DNA of 64,000 nucleotides from Metridium senile (lineage: Eukaryota > Cnidaria > Anthozoa > Actiniaria > Metridiidae): the NCBI GenBank assembly GCA_949775045.1, contig OX459103.1:6024502-6088501 (forward strand). The letters are read 5' to 3'. The notes under the pieces were generated by a model. It made no database searches. It had not been told where the DNA came from and worked only from the letters and a program-made list of their open reading frames with translations. Position 1 is the first letter of the stretch; the number at the start of each line of letters is the position of its first letter. Below are positions 12,201 through 19,436 of this stretch, in pieces. The position numbers and the translations under genes are program-made.

Positions 12201-12684
12201 GATGATGATGACAATGAAGTGGATGATTAAACAATTCTGGTCATGACAATCATAGCAAGGATATTGGCAATGATGGTGATTATGATGATGATGAAACTTA
12301 TGATGATGATGATGATAATCACCATAATAAGTAACGATGCTAAAATAGAATTATAAACCTATAATTTAACACAAATAACAACGAATAATTAATCTATGAA
12401 CATATATTGAAAAATGCATGGAAAAACTCAACCATAATCATAATTTACAATATTTTTATGAAATAAGATATTCAAAAATATTTTGGAATCATCAAAAATC
12501 ACAAAAACTCACATCTGATTTTCCAAACAACGGCGATGTTAACAACAATTTCTGCACAAAAGAGAACCAACGCAATAATCCATGTATTCTTAGCATCTAA
12601 GAATAGAGATTTCACCCATTCAACTACTGTATTCAAGTCAAATTTAGACTTATCTTTCTTTGGTTTCTTCCTTACGACAGCCAT
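3101..12684 (-). CDS. ALG3: ALG3: dolichyl-P-Man:Man5GlcNAc2-PP-dolichol alpha-1,3-mannosyltransferase
   Basis: Catalyses the first lumenal mannose addition (Man5 to Man6) to the lipid-linked oligosaccharide in the ER membrane, using dolichyl-phosphate mannose. Coding exons on the minus strand, with GT-AG borders and matching phases except where noted: 12513-12684, 11956-12055, 10568-10715, 9369-9529, 8041-8161, 6984-7189, 5625-5668 (3' border uncertain), 4759-4892, 3101-3266. Family hallmarks are [96 protein letters not shown], and [11 protein letters not shown] in the last exon. Many hydrophobic membrane segments are visible. I count about 416 residues plus a few not found; human ALG3 has 438. 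The start is the ATG at 12684, followed by a short basic segment and then a membrane helix. The gene is head to head with the folate-receptor-like gene. Only the stretch between exons 7 and 8 is unresolved. Confidence 0.95.
3493..4163. mobile_element. 671-bp element with 23-bp terminal inverted repeats
   Basis: The left end CTCAAGCTACTTAAGGCCTG (plus GGT) at 3493-3515 is matched perfectly by its complement at 4141-4163. The interior has no ORF of note; a CACGTGACC word near 3651 and 4000 is in opposite orientations. Outside the ends, ACAACA-rich sequence on both sides may be the older target. It lies in the last ALG3 intron. Confidence 0.75.
4309..4744. mobile_element. Element with internal triplicated segment
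   Basis: The ends AACCCCTCTA and TAGAGGGGTT are inverted repeats. Inside are three units of about 120 bases, each running from TTGGTATT through CCAACCATTTTAACA to CAATGGTTGGTTGGCAAAAC. The first unit, with GTAGTGTTTACAAGTGTTGG, matches the reverse complement of the single-unit copy at 21294-21430. The right end lies 14 bases from the exon 8 donor of ALG3. Confidence 0.7.
4759..4892 (-). CDS. ALG3: ALG3 exon 8
   Basis: Acceptor AATATCCACAG, then [19 protein letters not shown] and [16 protein letters not shown], closely matching the family. Donor GTACAG, phase 2, after NTRLWNSV plus a split Arg codon. Confidence 0.93.
4936..5130. mobile_element. Foldback element, copy 1
   Basis: The left arm (ACCTTTTCACAGTT, then AACAACCTCAGCCTCAATAG) pairs with the right arm (GAGGTTGAGGTTGTGGACAT, then CTTGAAAAGGTCTATT). 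The inner arm parts also pair around TGTAATATATTC. A relative is at 18103-18287. It lies in an ALG3 intron, 43 bases outside the exon 8 acceptor. Confidence 0.75.
5213..5495. repeat. ATC/ATT-type trinucleotide low-complexity tract
   Basis: Interrupted (ATC)n/(ATT)n and TCATCA runs in an ALG3 intron. The overlapping open frames are products of the repeat, not genes. Confidence 0.85.
5625..5668 (-). CDS. ALG3: ALG3 exon 7 candidate, short, 3' border uncertain
   Basis: A strong acceptor (TTTGTTTCAATTCCAG) opens [14 protein letters not shown] in the phase left by exon 6. This aligns with the human segment TGESILSLLRDP between the same two exons. The best donor, A|GTGAGC at 5624, leaves phase 1, but exon 8 starts in phase 0. 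Either a further tiny exon lies between 4893 and 5619 or another donor is used. The alignment is short, so the exon is plausible but not certain. Confidence 0.5.
5726..6042. mobile_element. Foldback element, AACAACCTGCAATG ends
   Basis: The left end AACAACCTGCAATGAGGATA, then TGCAATTTTGCACT, pairs with the right end (TGCAAAATTGC near 6010, then CATTGCAGGTTGTT). Length about 317 bp. The interior repeats an ATAAATT(A/T)ATGAAATC word twice (near 5863 and 5901). No ORF. In an ALG3 intron. Confidence 0.75.
6055..6228. repeat. GAT/GAC trinucleotide low-complexity tract
   Basis: Two patches of GATGATGAC-type repeats at 6070-6100 and 6165-6225, in an ALG3 intron. Confidence 0.8.
6240..6310. mobile_element. 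Solo end of the 1400-1915 foldback family
   Basis: CACTGATCAC, then an A-rich patch, then TTCAAGTCAAGGCTGG, closely matches the left end at 1399-1438. No matching right end was seen within the next few hundred bases. Confidence 0.55.
6606..6712. mobile_element. Short dispersed repeat family X, copy 1
   Basis: Contains GAGTGCACCGTCGGC and ends in a TTTACTTTTTACTTTT tail. Copies at 7690-7815 and 8995-9128 share the CACCGTCGGC-like core, a CGACG(C/T)TAAATA block and a TTTACT-type tail. The size and tail suggest a SINE remnant, but I see no clear pol III boxes. Confidence 0.45.
6788..6960. mobile_element. Near-perfect palindromic MITE, copy 1
   Basis: The 173-bp sequence is almost entirely a hairpin. 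It opens ACAGGTTCCCATTTAAATCT, contains GTGTGCTAAACACACAGATC, and closes with the exact complement, with a loop around TATTATTTCTGAAGTGA. TA-rich flanks (TATATA both sides) suggest a TA-type target site. It lies about 20 bases beyond the exon 6 donor of ALG3. Copy 2 is at 9136-9345. Confidence 0.9.
6984..7189 (-). CDS. ALG3: ALG3 exon 6
   Basis: Acceptor ATCCCTAG, then [35 protein letters not shown] and a helix ending YQFIWTR. These align closely with human ALG3 ([16 protein letters not shown], from memory). Donor GTAAAT, phase 2. A palindromic element ends about 20 bases beyond it. Confidence 0.95.
7690..7978. mobile_element. Short dispersed repeat family X, copy 2, with partial duplication
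   Basis: Begins CGTAAAACGGAGCATTGATG, as in the copy at 8995, then GACCGTCGCC and GACGCTAAATATTAGTTCCTA. A second partial unit at 7855-7960 repeats GATGCTAAATATTTGTGCTTA and the GTGTGG word that follows. In an ALG3 intron. Confidence 0.5.
8041..8161 (-). CDS. ALG3: ALG3 exon 5
   Basis: Acceptor ATATCTTCAG, then [15 protein letters not shown] and [11 protein letters not shown]. Donor GTAATC (a weaker match than its neighbours), phase 0. A foldback element begins 21 bases outside the acceptor. Confidence 0.92.
8183..8426. mobile_element. Foldback element, TAGAGCAAATGCAGTT ends
   Basis: The left arm TAGAGCAAATGCAGTTAAAC, then CATGAAAT, is matched by its complement ending at 8426. The inner arms also pair (AACAAATAGTCACTATTTAG near 8229 and near 8365). 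Length 244 bp. It starts 21 bases outside the exon 5 acceptor of ALG3. Confidence 0.85.
8427..8895. repeat. GAT/GGT trinucleotide microsatellite region
   Basis: Long interrupted (GATGGT)n/(GATGAT)n tract on the plus strand, with a pure GGT run at 8599-8618. The overlapping open frames on both strands encode only repeat-derived Met/Val/Ile or Ile/Thr runs. Confidence 0.9.
8995..9128. mobile_element. Short dispersed repeat family X, copy 3
   Basis: Starts at ATAAAACGGAGCACTGATGG, contains GAGTGCACCATCGGCC and ACCGACGTTAAATAAG, and ends in a TTTACTTTACTAC tail. The most complete of the three copies. In an ALG3 intron, directly beside the second palindromic MITE. Confidence 0.5.
9136..9345. mobile_element. 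Palindromic MITE, copy 2, with duplicated terminus
   Basis: The interior (CTTATGCAAATTGTG, TGCTAAACACACAGATC, AACCAATCAGAGTATATTAT) is nearly identical to copy 1. Both ends carry a second partial terminal unit: ATTTAAATCTGTACTT is preceded on the left by a near copy 18 bases away, and the right end mirrors this. It ends 23 bases beyond the exon 4 donor of ALG3. Confidence 0.88.
9369..9529 (-). CDS. ALG3: ALG3 exon 4
   Basis: Acceptor TATTCCAG, then [19 protein letters not shown] and RLFNDPVAM, the most recognisable family signature. It ends [11 protein letters not shown] with a split serine codon. Donor GTATGT, phase 2. A foldback element ends 23 bases beyond the donor. Confidence 0.93.
9588..9753. 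mobile_element. Foldback element, ATACACCGTATTCCAAAATG ends
   Basis: The left arm (ATACACCGTATTCCAAAATG, then CTCATGAAATTATTCTTTT) pairs with the right arm ending CATTTTGGAATAAGGTGTAT. About 166 bp, with the loop around TTGAGCTTGAG. In ALG3 intron 3. Confidence 0.85.
10236..10552 (+). mobile_element. tRNA-derived SINE, full length
   Basis: The 5' part is tRNA-like: an A-box-like GGTTGCCTAGCGG at 10245-10257 and a B-box-like GGTTTGAGCCC at 10290-10300, 33 bases apart. It cannot be a working tRNA gene, since no acceptor stem closes around it. The body has GTGAGTTGAGTTTGTTTG and a GGTTTTTCTCCAGGTTATCC block followed by GTTTTCCTCCCTCC, resembling a pyrimidine-rich core common in animal SINEs. 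It ends in a (TTTA)n tail at about 10530-10552. A 5'-truncated relative lies at 30908-31147. The element is antisense to ALG3, with its tail 15 bases from the exon 3 donor. Confidence 0.88.
10568..10715 (-). CDS. ALG3: ALG3 exon 3
   Basis: The acceptor TTCCTACTAG leads into [19 protein letters not shown] and a membrane helix ending YQKTAK. Donor GTAGGT, phase 0. A SINE tail lies 15 bases beyond the donor. Confidence 0.92.
10739..11040. repeat. AAATAAAC/AAATGAATG simple repeat
   Basis: Interrupted tetranucleotide repeat (AAAT/AAAC/GAAT mix) in ALG3 intron 2, starting about 23 bases outside the exon 3 acceptor. The minus-strand open frames here are FIYLF-type repeat translations. Confidence 0.9.
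11103..11383. mobile_element. Foldback element, ATACACCTGTTTTCAAAAAC ends
   Basis: The left arm (ATACACCTGTTTTCAAAAAC, ATTGTCCTATT, then AATTAGTAAT-type AT-rich sequence) pairs with the right arm ending AAAACAGGTGTAT. About 281 bp, flanked by TATATA on both sides. It sits between two simple-repeat tracts in ALG3 intron 2. Confidence 0.85.
11405..11925. repeat. GAATGAAT tetranucleotide repeat with a longer unit
   Basis: A (GAAT)n array in which GAATGAAAGGCAGTATGG recurs three times about 60 bases apart (near 11661, 11724, 11767). The long minus-strand open frame rich in HSFIHSFI is repeat-derived. Confidence 0.9.
11956..12055 (-). CDS. ALG3: ALG3 exon 2
   Basis: The acceptor TCTCGTTAG restores Tyr from the split codon, giving [15 protein letters not shown] and GDTGPLV. 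The Asp/Glu-rich first lumenal loop is strongly conserved in ALG3 and related GT-C enzymes. Donor GTAAGG, phase 2. Confidence 0.92.
12185..12335. repeat. GATGAT trinucleotide tract
   Basis: Interrupted GATGATGAT and GATAATGA runs in ALG3 intron 1. Confidence 0.8.
12513..12684 (-). CDS. ALG3: ALG3 exon 1
   Basis: Starts [15 protein letters not shown] and ends in the first membrane helix and KIR. The donor is GTGAGT after CAGAT (phase 1). The lysine/arginine-rich N-terminus is cytosolic in the family's usual topology. Confidence 0.92.
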
Positions 12685-12863
12685 TTTGGGTTTTCCAAAT
12701 TCCGGAAATACTTCGGAAGTTTTCGAATTCTTATCGCGTACGAAGTACCTCCGGACTTTTGACGATATTTGACGAAGTTAGTCGGATTATTGTCGTACAG
12801 TCCCTCGTGCAGCCCTCGTGCGACCCGCGCGCGCGCAGGTGGAGATCTTCACAACAAAACAAT
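12685..12863. promoter_or_regulatory. Bidirectional promoter between ALG3 and the folate-receptor-like gene
   Basis: Only 179 bases separate the two divergent start codons. The segment is GC- and CpG-rich against AT-rich surroundings, with CGCGCGCGC near 12829 and a short direct repeat CCCTCGTGC at 12802 and 12813. No TATA box is seen for either gene. Both start codons sit in an AANATGGC-like context (AAAATGGCTG on minus, CAATATGGCGC on plus), which resembles YY1 sites found at starts of TATA-less genes. The promoter role is inferred from geometry. Confidence 0.65.
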
Positions 12864-14392
12864 ATGGCGCCCGGAGGATTAGTTTTACAACTGGCTGTGT
12901 TTCAACTTCTTCTTGCAGTAATATGTGATGGACAAGTCATGATGAGATATCGCCAATGCACATATTTCGGTAAGTTATTGATGCACTACCGGATTAATTG
13001 ATATTTTTGGGCTATTATACTCAATTGTGCAAGCATCGATCAATAGTGTATCAAGCTAGCTTTGCCGTTCCGAAAATGACCATTGAGCATTTTTAATTCA
13101 TTAAGGGACCGTAACGATTACATTAGTTTGTGTATAGTTTAGTGTATTTTAAGTACGCCTTAAGCTTGTAATTCTTAGTTTTTAAGTACTAAAAATCTCA
13201 GAAATATTCAAAGCATTTTGATATTTGGCATAACTCACTGCTGTTGTTATTTGTGGTTTGTACATGTAATTGGAAACATTGAAATGGACTTTGACTTCTG
13301 ATGGCTACAATGTTTTATAAATACCGTAAAGTAACAAAGGAAGTTGACACAGCTTAAGGCCAAAGTTGACCCCAAATTTTGTTCATTTTTGTAGGGAAAT
13401 TTCGAAGTCTTTTCGATAATTCCATTGGGGATTATAAACCTCAAAATTCACATGATCATGACATCTTATATTGATTTGATTGACAGCTTTGGTCACGATT
13501 GCTGTAATTGTGTTATCATAATTATTTTATTGAAGTTTCTGTTTGACAGATATTGTTCTGATCGGAAATAAAAGTCAAAAATTACTATTTTTATTTCCTG
13601 CTTTTGACTTCAGTGTTTTTTTTTTTCCCCATACATTTTGAAATTAAAAAATTGCAATTAGGATTTTTAGTGATATGTATTAAAAAAATACAAAGGCAAA
13701 ATACTTTTAATATTAGTTTTTAAGTAAAAGTGTTTAGCATGTGCTACATGTTAAACTTTTTTATATTTTTAAATTTTAACTGAACATTAATAACTATATT
13801 TCATACTATTTTGTCCAAGGCTGTGCTGTGAAAAACTCAAACAAATTGGCCTATATCCATAACTAGTTTCCAAGCTGTAGTTTTGTCTTCAATGCAACTA
13901 ACATTGTCATTCTCATTATTTTCAGGGGGAGGTAGAACACCAAAGGAGGCTTACAGCTTGTCAAACTGTACTTGGTACAAGGAACAATCATGTTGCCGAC
14001 ACACTGAAGTCACATCAGTGTTTAACTCCATGATGCCACTTGAAACGACGAACGAGAAATGCTACAATCTTATGAATTACTTAATGTGCTTTTTCTGTAG
14101 TCCAGAGCAGGAATTTTGGTACCATTCCGACAGACTACACATATGTAACCCCTACTGCGAGAAAATCTATGACACATGCAAGGATGCTAAGTACAACGGG
14201 AAGACAATTGGAGAAACGTACACAAATGGCGAGAAGTTTTGTGAAGCTCAACTATTTAAAGTTGTGAAAAGCCAAAAAGAAAGATGTTTTGATTTTGATC
14301 AGAAATTATTTGGTACTTCTTCGTTTGTTCATGCAGAACGTTTGCTTATGGTGATGATGCTGTTTCTAACACTCGTGATGGATTTTTGGTAA
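12864..14392 (+). CDS. Folate-receptor-like secreted or GPI-anchored protein
   Basis: Two exons, 12864-12969 and 13926-14392, joined at CG|GTAAGT and TTATTTTCAG|GG (phase 1), encode 190 residues. Residues 1-23 form a signal peptide (VLQLAVFQLLLAVICDG). The body is cysteine-rich (Cys 32, 50, 58, 59, 81, 90, 93, 109, 113, 120, 141, 156). It holds NCTWYKEQSCCRHTEV, like the W-x-x-x-x-CC block of folate receptors, then CFFCSPEQEFWY and ICNPYCEKIYDTC. Asn49 is in an N-glycosylation sequon. The last 17 residues are hydrophobic after a small-residue stretch (GTSS), as in GPI-anchor signals. It is shorter than vertebrate folate receptors (about 230-260 aa), so vitamin binding is not assured; retbindin- or HHIP-type folate-receptor domains are alternatives. 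AATAAA at about 14410 follows the stop. Confidence 0.75.
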
Positions 14393-14408
14393 ATAATCAT
14401 GCTTATTA

Positions 14409-14416
14409 TTAATAAA
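14409..14416 (+). terminator. Candidate poly(A) signal of the folate-receptor-like gene
   Basis: AATAAA in TATTAATAAAACAATT, about 20 bases after the stop codon. This would give a very short 3' UTR; other AT-rich signals downstream cannot be excluded. Confidence 0.4.
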
Positions 14417-14419
14417 ACA

Positions 14420-16210
14420 ATTAGTTCAATGTGAAAAGATTCAGACTCTGATGCAACTCTGATGTGATAATATTAAATCTACCAACATCCAAATAATAAT
14501 TATTATAATTTAATATGATTTTCAGGGAATCATCTCACACAACAAATAGGACATTTTCACCATGTTGCCATTTTACTGAAAAGTACTAGTGCTTTGCAAA
14601 TTTTTCTTTATTTGTCTGACCGATTTATTATTTTCCATAGTTTTTAAAATACTAGAACATTAATGTGCCCTTTGCAGGACCCAGCCATGTGACCTTGTCA
14701 ATCAAAAAATTAAGAGCAGTGTAATTTAAAGCCAGAATTCAATGAGTTTCAAATGGACTAGCTTCAAGAATCCCTCAATCAGCAAAGAACTTGCATGGAC
14801 GTCCAAGTTCTTGCCAAGATTTAATTAAGATCTTCAACAACAACAACAACAACAACAAAAACTTTATTACCACTCCAGCAATATCAAGAATAATTATACA
14901 ATTAAAAGTTTCTCAGAATAGCTAAAAAAAGCTAATCGAGCTGAGCAACTACTAGTATATTAATTAATAAAGAATCGATTGATAATACAGTTGGCGATCA
15001 AAAAAAAGAAGAAAAAAAACACTACAAGTTACAAAAGTGGCAATAACAACAATATGTACCAGATAGACATTCAAAAACTATGACAAGTTAACACTCTAAA
15101 GCTTGAACTTTAAATACCAAGAATGCTTATTTTGACATTTCTCTTGAAATTCTAGCCTGACCAGTGTTTTTTGATTGACAAGGTCACATGGTCAACCAGG
15201 TCCTGTGAAGAGCCCATTGACATTATTTTGACGAAAGAAAATAGGCAAAGCAAATAATACTTTGTGTATGAGGCTATGATGCAAATGATCATCCTATTCA
15301 CGCTATTGATATAAAAGTGATACAAAATTAACATTTTAGAGTGATTTTCCGCCATCGGTGAAAAAATAATACTAGTCAGTCTAGGGTAGCACTCACGCAT
15401 TGTAGCATGAAAAGGAATTTGATTTTCAACAATACTGAATAGACTTTGACGCTCAATGAATTTATTATAACAGGTTATAAAAGTCACTGCAGTTTCTTGT
15501 GTTTTAATCTTTAGAATAATTGATTGTTATTATCGAATTAATTTATTGAATGACACACATAATCTTGACTTCTCTGGTCTCTTTGTATCTATAGCTAATC
15601 ATTTTAGACAAGTGAATTAAGAAAAATTGAATTTTTTCACGTGCGCTGTGTACTTGTATCCCGGTCGGGATACAGTTAGATTTAACTAGTATCACGTGAG
15701 CATCTATCAACCAATGAGAATGTTCGTTATATAGTCAAAATGATTAGCTATATAACAATACCAATTATTACGCACTACTACCAACTAGTTAGTCATTTTT
15801 CTTTTACGGACGACGGAAAATCACCCTAGTTATCTTTATGATAATCGTTTGGAAAGTAGTAATCAATTATAAAGATAATCATGGACAATCAAATTTTTAG
15901 TCTATTTTTTTAGATTCATACTCAATCAAATTTTTAGTTTTTGAATTATTTCATTCAGTGGAGCAAATTTCATTATATTCAATTTCATTGTATATATATT
16001 ATATATCTATATATCTAGATGATGTGTATTTCTTTATAGAGGCTTAATAATAGTTATTGGCATTAAATAATAATATATTAATGATATTCATTTAATAATT
16101 GTCTCGCCATGTTAGAGAACAAACACTAAATAAGCATGCAGTATAAACTAGCACTAAATAGTGTTATTTCCATTGTTTTCTAGAGTGAAAACAATTATAT
16201 TTCACGGATA
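14420..16210. other. Gene-free spacer
   Basis: AT-rich with no recognisable exon. It holds an (AAC)n tract at 14838-14859 and a 20-base hairpin TGTATCCCGGTCGGGATACA at about 15655. A CACGTG word occurs near 15639 and TCACGTGAG near 15693. Confidence 0.6.
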
Positions 16211-16440
16211 TGCGGTATTCACTTGAATAAGCGCCGCTGTGCTTATTAGATTTTTCTCGATCTCACTATGCCCTTCTTGATCAGAACTGCAAATATTGGA
16301 GAGATAACTTAATGGGCGAGCGGTGAAATATGATTACTTAAAACTGAAGAATATAGCTTTTGATAAAAAATTATTTCCAGTGCTGTTCTAGAGTAACATA
16401 GCGTTTTATAGTGCGGCGCTTATTCAAGTAAATGTGGTAC
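16211..16440. mobile_element. Foldback element, TACCACATTTACTTGAATAA ends
   Basis: GCGGTATTCACTTGAATAAG, then CGCCGC, at the left is mirrored by GCGGCGCTTATTCAAGTAAA at the right end. About 230 bp. The inner sequence pairs little, so this is a TIR element rather than a full hairpin. Confidence 0.75.
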
Positions 16441-17528
16441 TGTTTGCACTCTAAAAGAGATTTCTCGTAAGGGCAAGATTTTGACGCAGCTTGTACACAT
16501 CAAGTCTTCTTCGGTGAACTCTTGTTTTAGTAGCTAGAGAACTTATGCTGTCAATATAATAATAACTTTGTTGCTAAAACTAACAAGAATTATAAAATCG
16601 CGCTGTCTGATTTGTTAAGGCGCGTGCATTATTAACTGCACACATGCAGCACTCGCGTTTGCATGTTGACTGATCAACAAATGTGAATTTTTATTTCATA
16701 AGATATAGAAAATTTGCTTGCTGTTTTGTGTGCAGTTGGGATTGTCAGAACACTTGCGTCATGCTTCTCTTAAAGACGTCTCTCGTGTTCTGGCCAATCC
16801 CTGCGTGCTTAATCAGTGCACACATCACGCATGCGCATTTTCCATTTGTTCATCATTCTAATACTTGTATCATATATATGCATTCATTTGATTGTAAATA
16901 AATTATGCTGGATATATAAAAGGCACTATATGCAAACAAAGATGATTTTTTGAGACTTGAATTTTGTGTGTTAGTGTTTATCATCTGATTTTTAAAATCG
17001 TTTAATTTTTTGTATCTTTGTTGGTGTCTGTTACAATTGGTCATTTACATGATGACGTCATGATGACGTAGCTTTGACGTCTGACTACCAGTACCCAGAA
17101 TGCTTTACGAATTTTCTTTCTTATTCAGATTTTGATTCCCTCTTAAAAATACTAGAACAATTGACACTAATTAAAAACGAAAGAAAGTAAGGCAAACCAT
17201 TCTGGTACATTTCCGAGAAACTTTGTCACCCGTGAAGTGAAAAGCCTACAAGCTAGTAGCGCAGGGGATTATGGGTTACCTATGTATACTTTATTAGAAC
17301 GCAGGGATTTCATGGCCACATTGCTACACTTGTTAATATGTTATTGAGAAATGTCCGTTCTGACTTATCAAACAACAAGAAAGGCGTTCCGAATGCACAT
17401 TTAGTTTCTGAACTGATCCATGATCCTTTGCGCCACTAGCTTGTGTGCTTTTCAGGAGCGACAAACTTTCTTGGAAAGGGTGTATATGACGCTATCAATT
17501 TGTTTGTATGTTTCTTTATGTATTTGTT

Positions 17529-17679
17529 TAGAACAGATTTCGTATGACTATGAAAAGCTGACGGCACGAACGCGGTCAAGGCACGGCAAGGCACGTAAAA
17601 ACATTCTAAAACATCACGGTCCCAGCAAGGCACGCACACGGCACTGAACATTTCACAGTCATACGAAATCTACTCTGTA
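17529..17679. mobile_element. Foldback element family Y, copy 1
   Basis: TAGAACAGATTTCGTATGAC at the left pairs with CAGTCATACGAAATCTACTC at the right. The interior has GGCAAGGCACG, then CAGCAAGGCACGCACACGGC. A second copy with the same interior lies at 46391-46535. Confidence 0.85.
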
Positions 17680-17850
17680 TGTGTGTGTGTTGTCTGCTTG
17701 TCAGTTAGTTTACTTCTTATCAAATAGAAATGGATAGGATACTTTCAGCAGGTCGTCAAAGCGCGAGTATTTTTCACACTAATGTCGGCTTTGCGGTTGC
17801 GTACGAGACTACATTTGGCGCATTCTCGTACCCAGACTAACTCGGAATGC

Positions 17851-17923
17851 ATTTGGCGCCAAAAACACTGCGCGCGCTTGCTATTATAAACAGCAAGCGC
17901 GCGCAGTGTTTTTGGCGCCAAAT
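17851..17923. repeat. Perfect 32-base inverted repeat with 9-base loop
   Basis: The left arm, 17851-17882, begins ATTTGGCGCCAAAAACACTG and ends GCGCGCTTGCT. The right arm, 17892-17923, is its exact complement; the loop is ATTATAAAC. The arms are GC-rich within AT-rich DNA and include a GGCGCC palindrome and a GCGCGC run. No ORF. It could be a young MITE or a cruciform-forming site. Confidence 0.9.
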
Positions 17924-18102
17924 TAATATTATGATAAGTAGGTTTGCTTTACACAAATAATTTCGTTGATTCTCAAACAAAATCCCGTTTCCCCTTATGA
18001 AAGTTGGTTTGTAATGCAAAGCTTTACAGTGGGTAAAACCATGACAAGCGTGGAACTGGAGGGCGGGAGGTCGGGTATAGACGATTGTAGCATCTCATTG
18101 TA

Positions 18103-18287
18103 AAAGACCGTTTATGGATCTCGTTCACAACCTCAGCCTCAACAACTTTTATTACATTCTTTACAATTTAATTACAGCTCAAATAGGTTGAAACACTTCA
18201 CAATTCCACGGGCTGTAATCAAATTCTAAAGAATATATTACATGCTATCGAGGCCGAAGTTGTTCGAAACAGTGAAAAGGTCTATTG
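18103..18287. mobile_element. Foldback element, copy 2 of the 4936-5130 family
   Basis: TTCACAACCTCAGCCTCAAC faces the right arm GAGGCCGAAGTTGTTCGAAA followed by CAGTGAAAAGGTCTATT. The interior TGTAATCAAATTCTAAAGAA mirrors TTCTTTACAATTTAATTACA. More diverged at its left tip than copy 1. Confidence 0.7.
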
Positions 18288-19436
18288 GCGCGCGCATGAT
18301 GTCACAAACGGAAACATGTACAAGGACAACAACACGACAAAACTAATATAACAGACCATGAAAGAGTAACGAAGCTAACCAAAGGAGAAAACGTACAAAA
18401 GGTTTAAAGCATGCACACTCAGCCCTATACGGCTAAATTATGACTATTTTTAAGATTCGTATAGCTCGTATAGCTCCCATTCGCCTTATTTGGTGAGACC
18501 AAAGAGCTTCGATATCGTGAAAATGTGTCAGTTGAACTGTACAGTTGTACAAAAGCCCGTGCATCGAAGAATGCGTTTACATGAAGGCTAATCCCTTCTT
18601 GTGACACACACGTTCAATTTATGTGAAAATCTTTGTGCCCGCGAGAAACATGTCGCACAAATTCAACCCGGTTTGTATACGTTTGTAGTATCTCAGCGAA
18701 AAATAGAAGCAGCAATACACACAAAGCGACCTGTCGCAGCGAAAACTCGCCTATAGTCAGCTAGTACTGCTCCGCAATTTGTATTGTTCTAACATTTATA
18801 ATATAATTAAGAAGCAAAACGCTGAATGAAAGAATTCCAAATAGCAAGTAAGTAATAGTACTTTGCAAATGTTTGTAAAATGGCCGTTTAATTCCTAGAA
18901 ATAGCTGAATAATTGCTAAAATTGACGAAATATGGTCAAGAAAAGTTTCTAACTTGTTTCGCCGCAAAGTGTTACGAATTGAACAGTAAATGTTGCTCGA
19001 ATCGGTCTAACGTTCATAAATTCACAATGTTGTTGCTTATATTACTGCATACATAAATTCGTGTTTTGCGGGAATATCAATACAGAAGAGGAAAACCAAC
19101 TTTCGCACTACTAAAAAAAAATAATGAGAAATGTTCTAGACTCAAATGAGCATTCACATGCATGCAATTCTTCAAAGAGTTTTATTGGTTATTAATCATG
19201 ATCCTTTGCGGTCCCAGCTTTGTAGGTTTTGGGTGACTCGATAACAGATTTATCGCAACATGACTTATATATCAGCGAAGAGATACATGCAAGAGACGCT
19301 TTACATCTTATGGTCTGTATTTTGTAATCAGATATATGCTGTAAAGCTTCACTTGACTTGTGATAACGGTACCAATCGTGAAATAATTACCACCGAATAT
19401 TCACAATAATGATGGTCCTGATGATTATGGAGTAAA

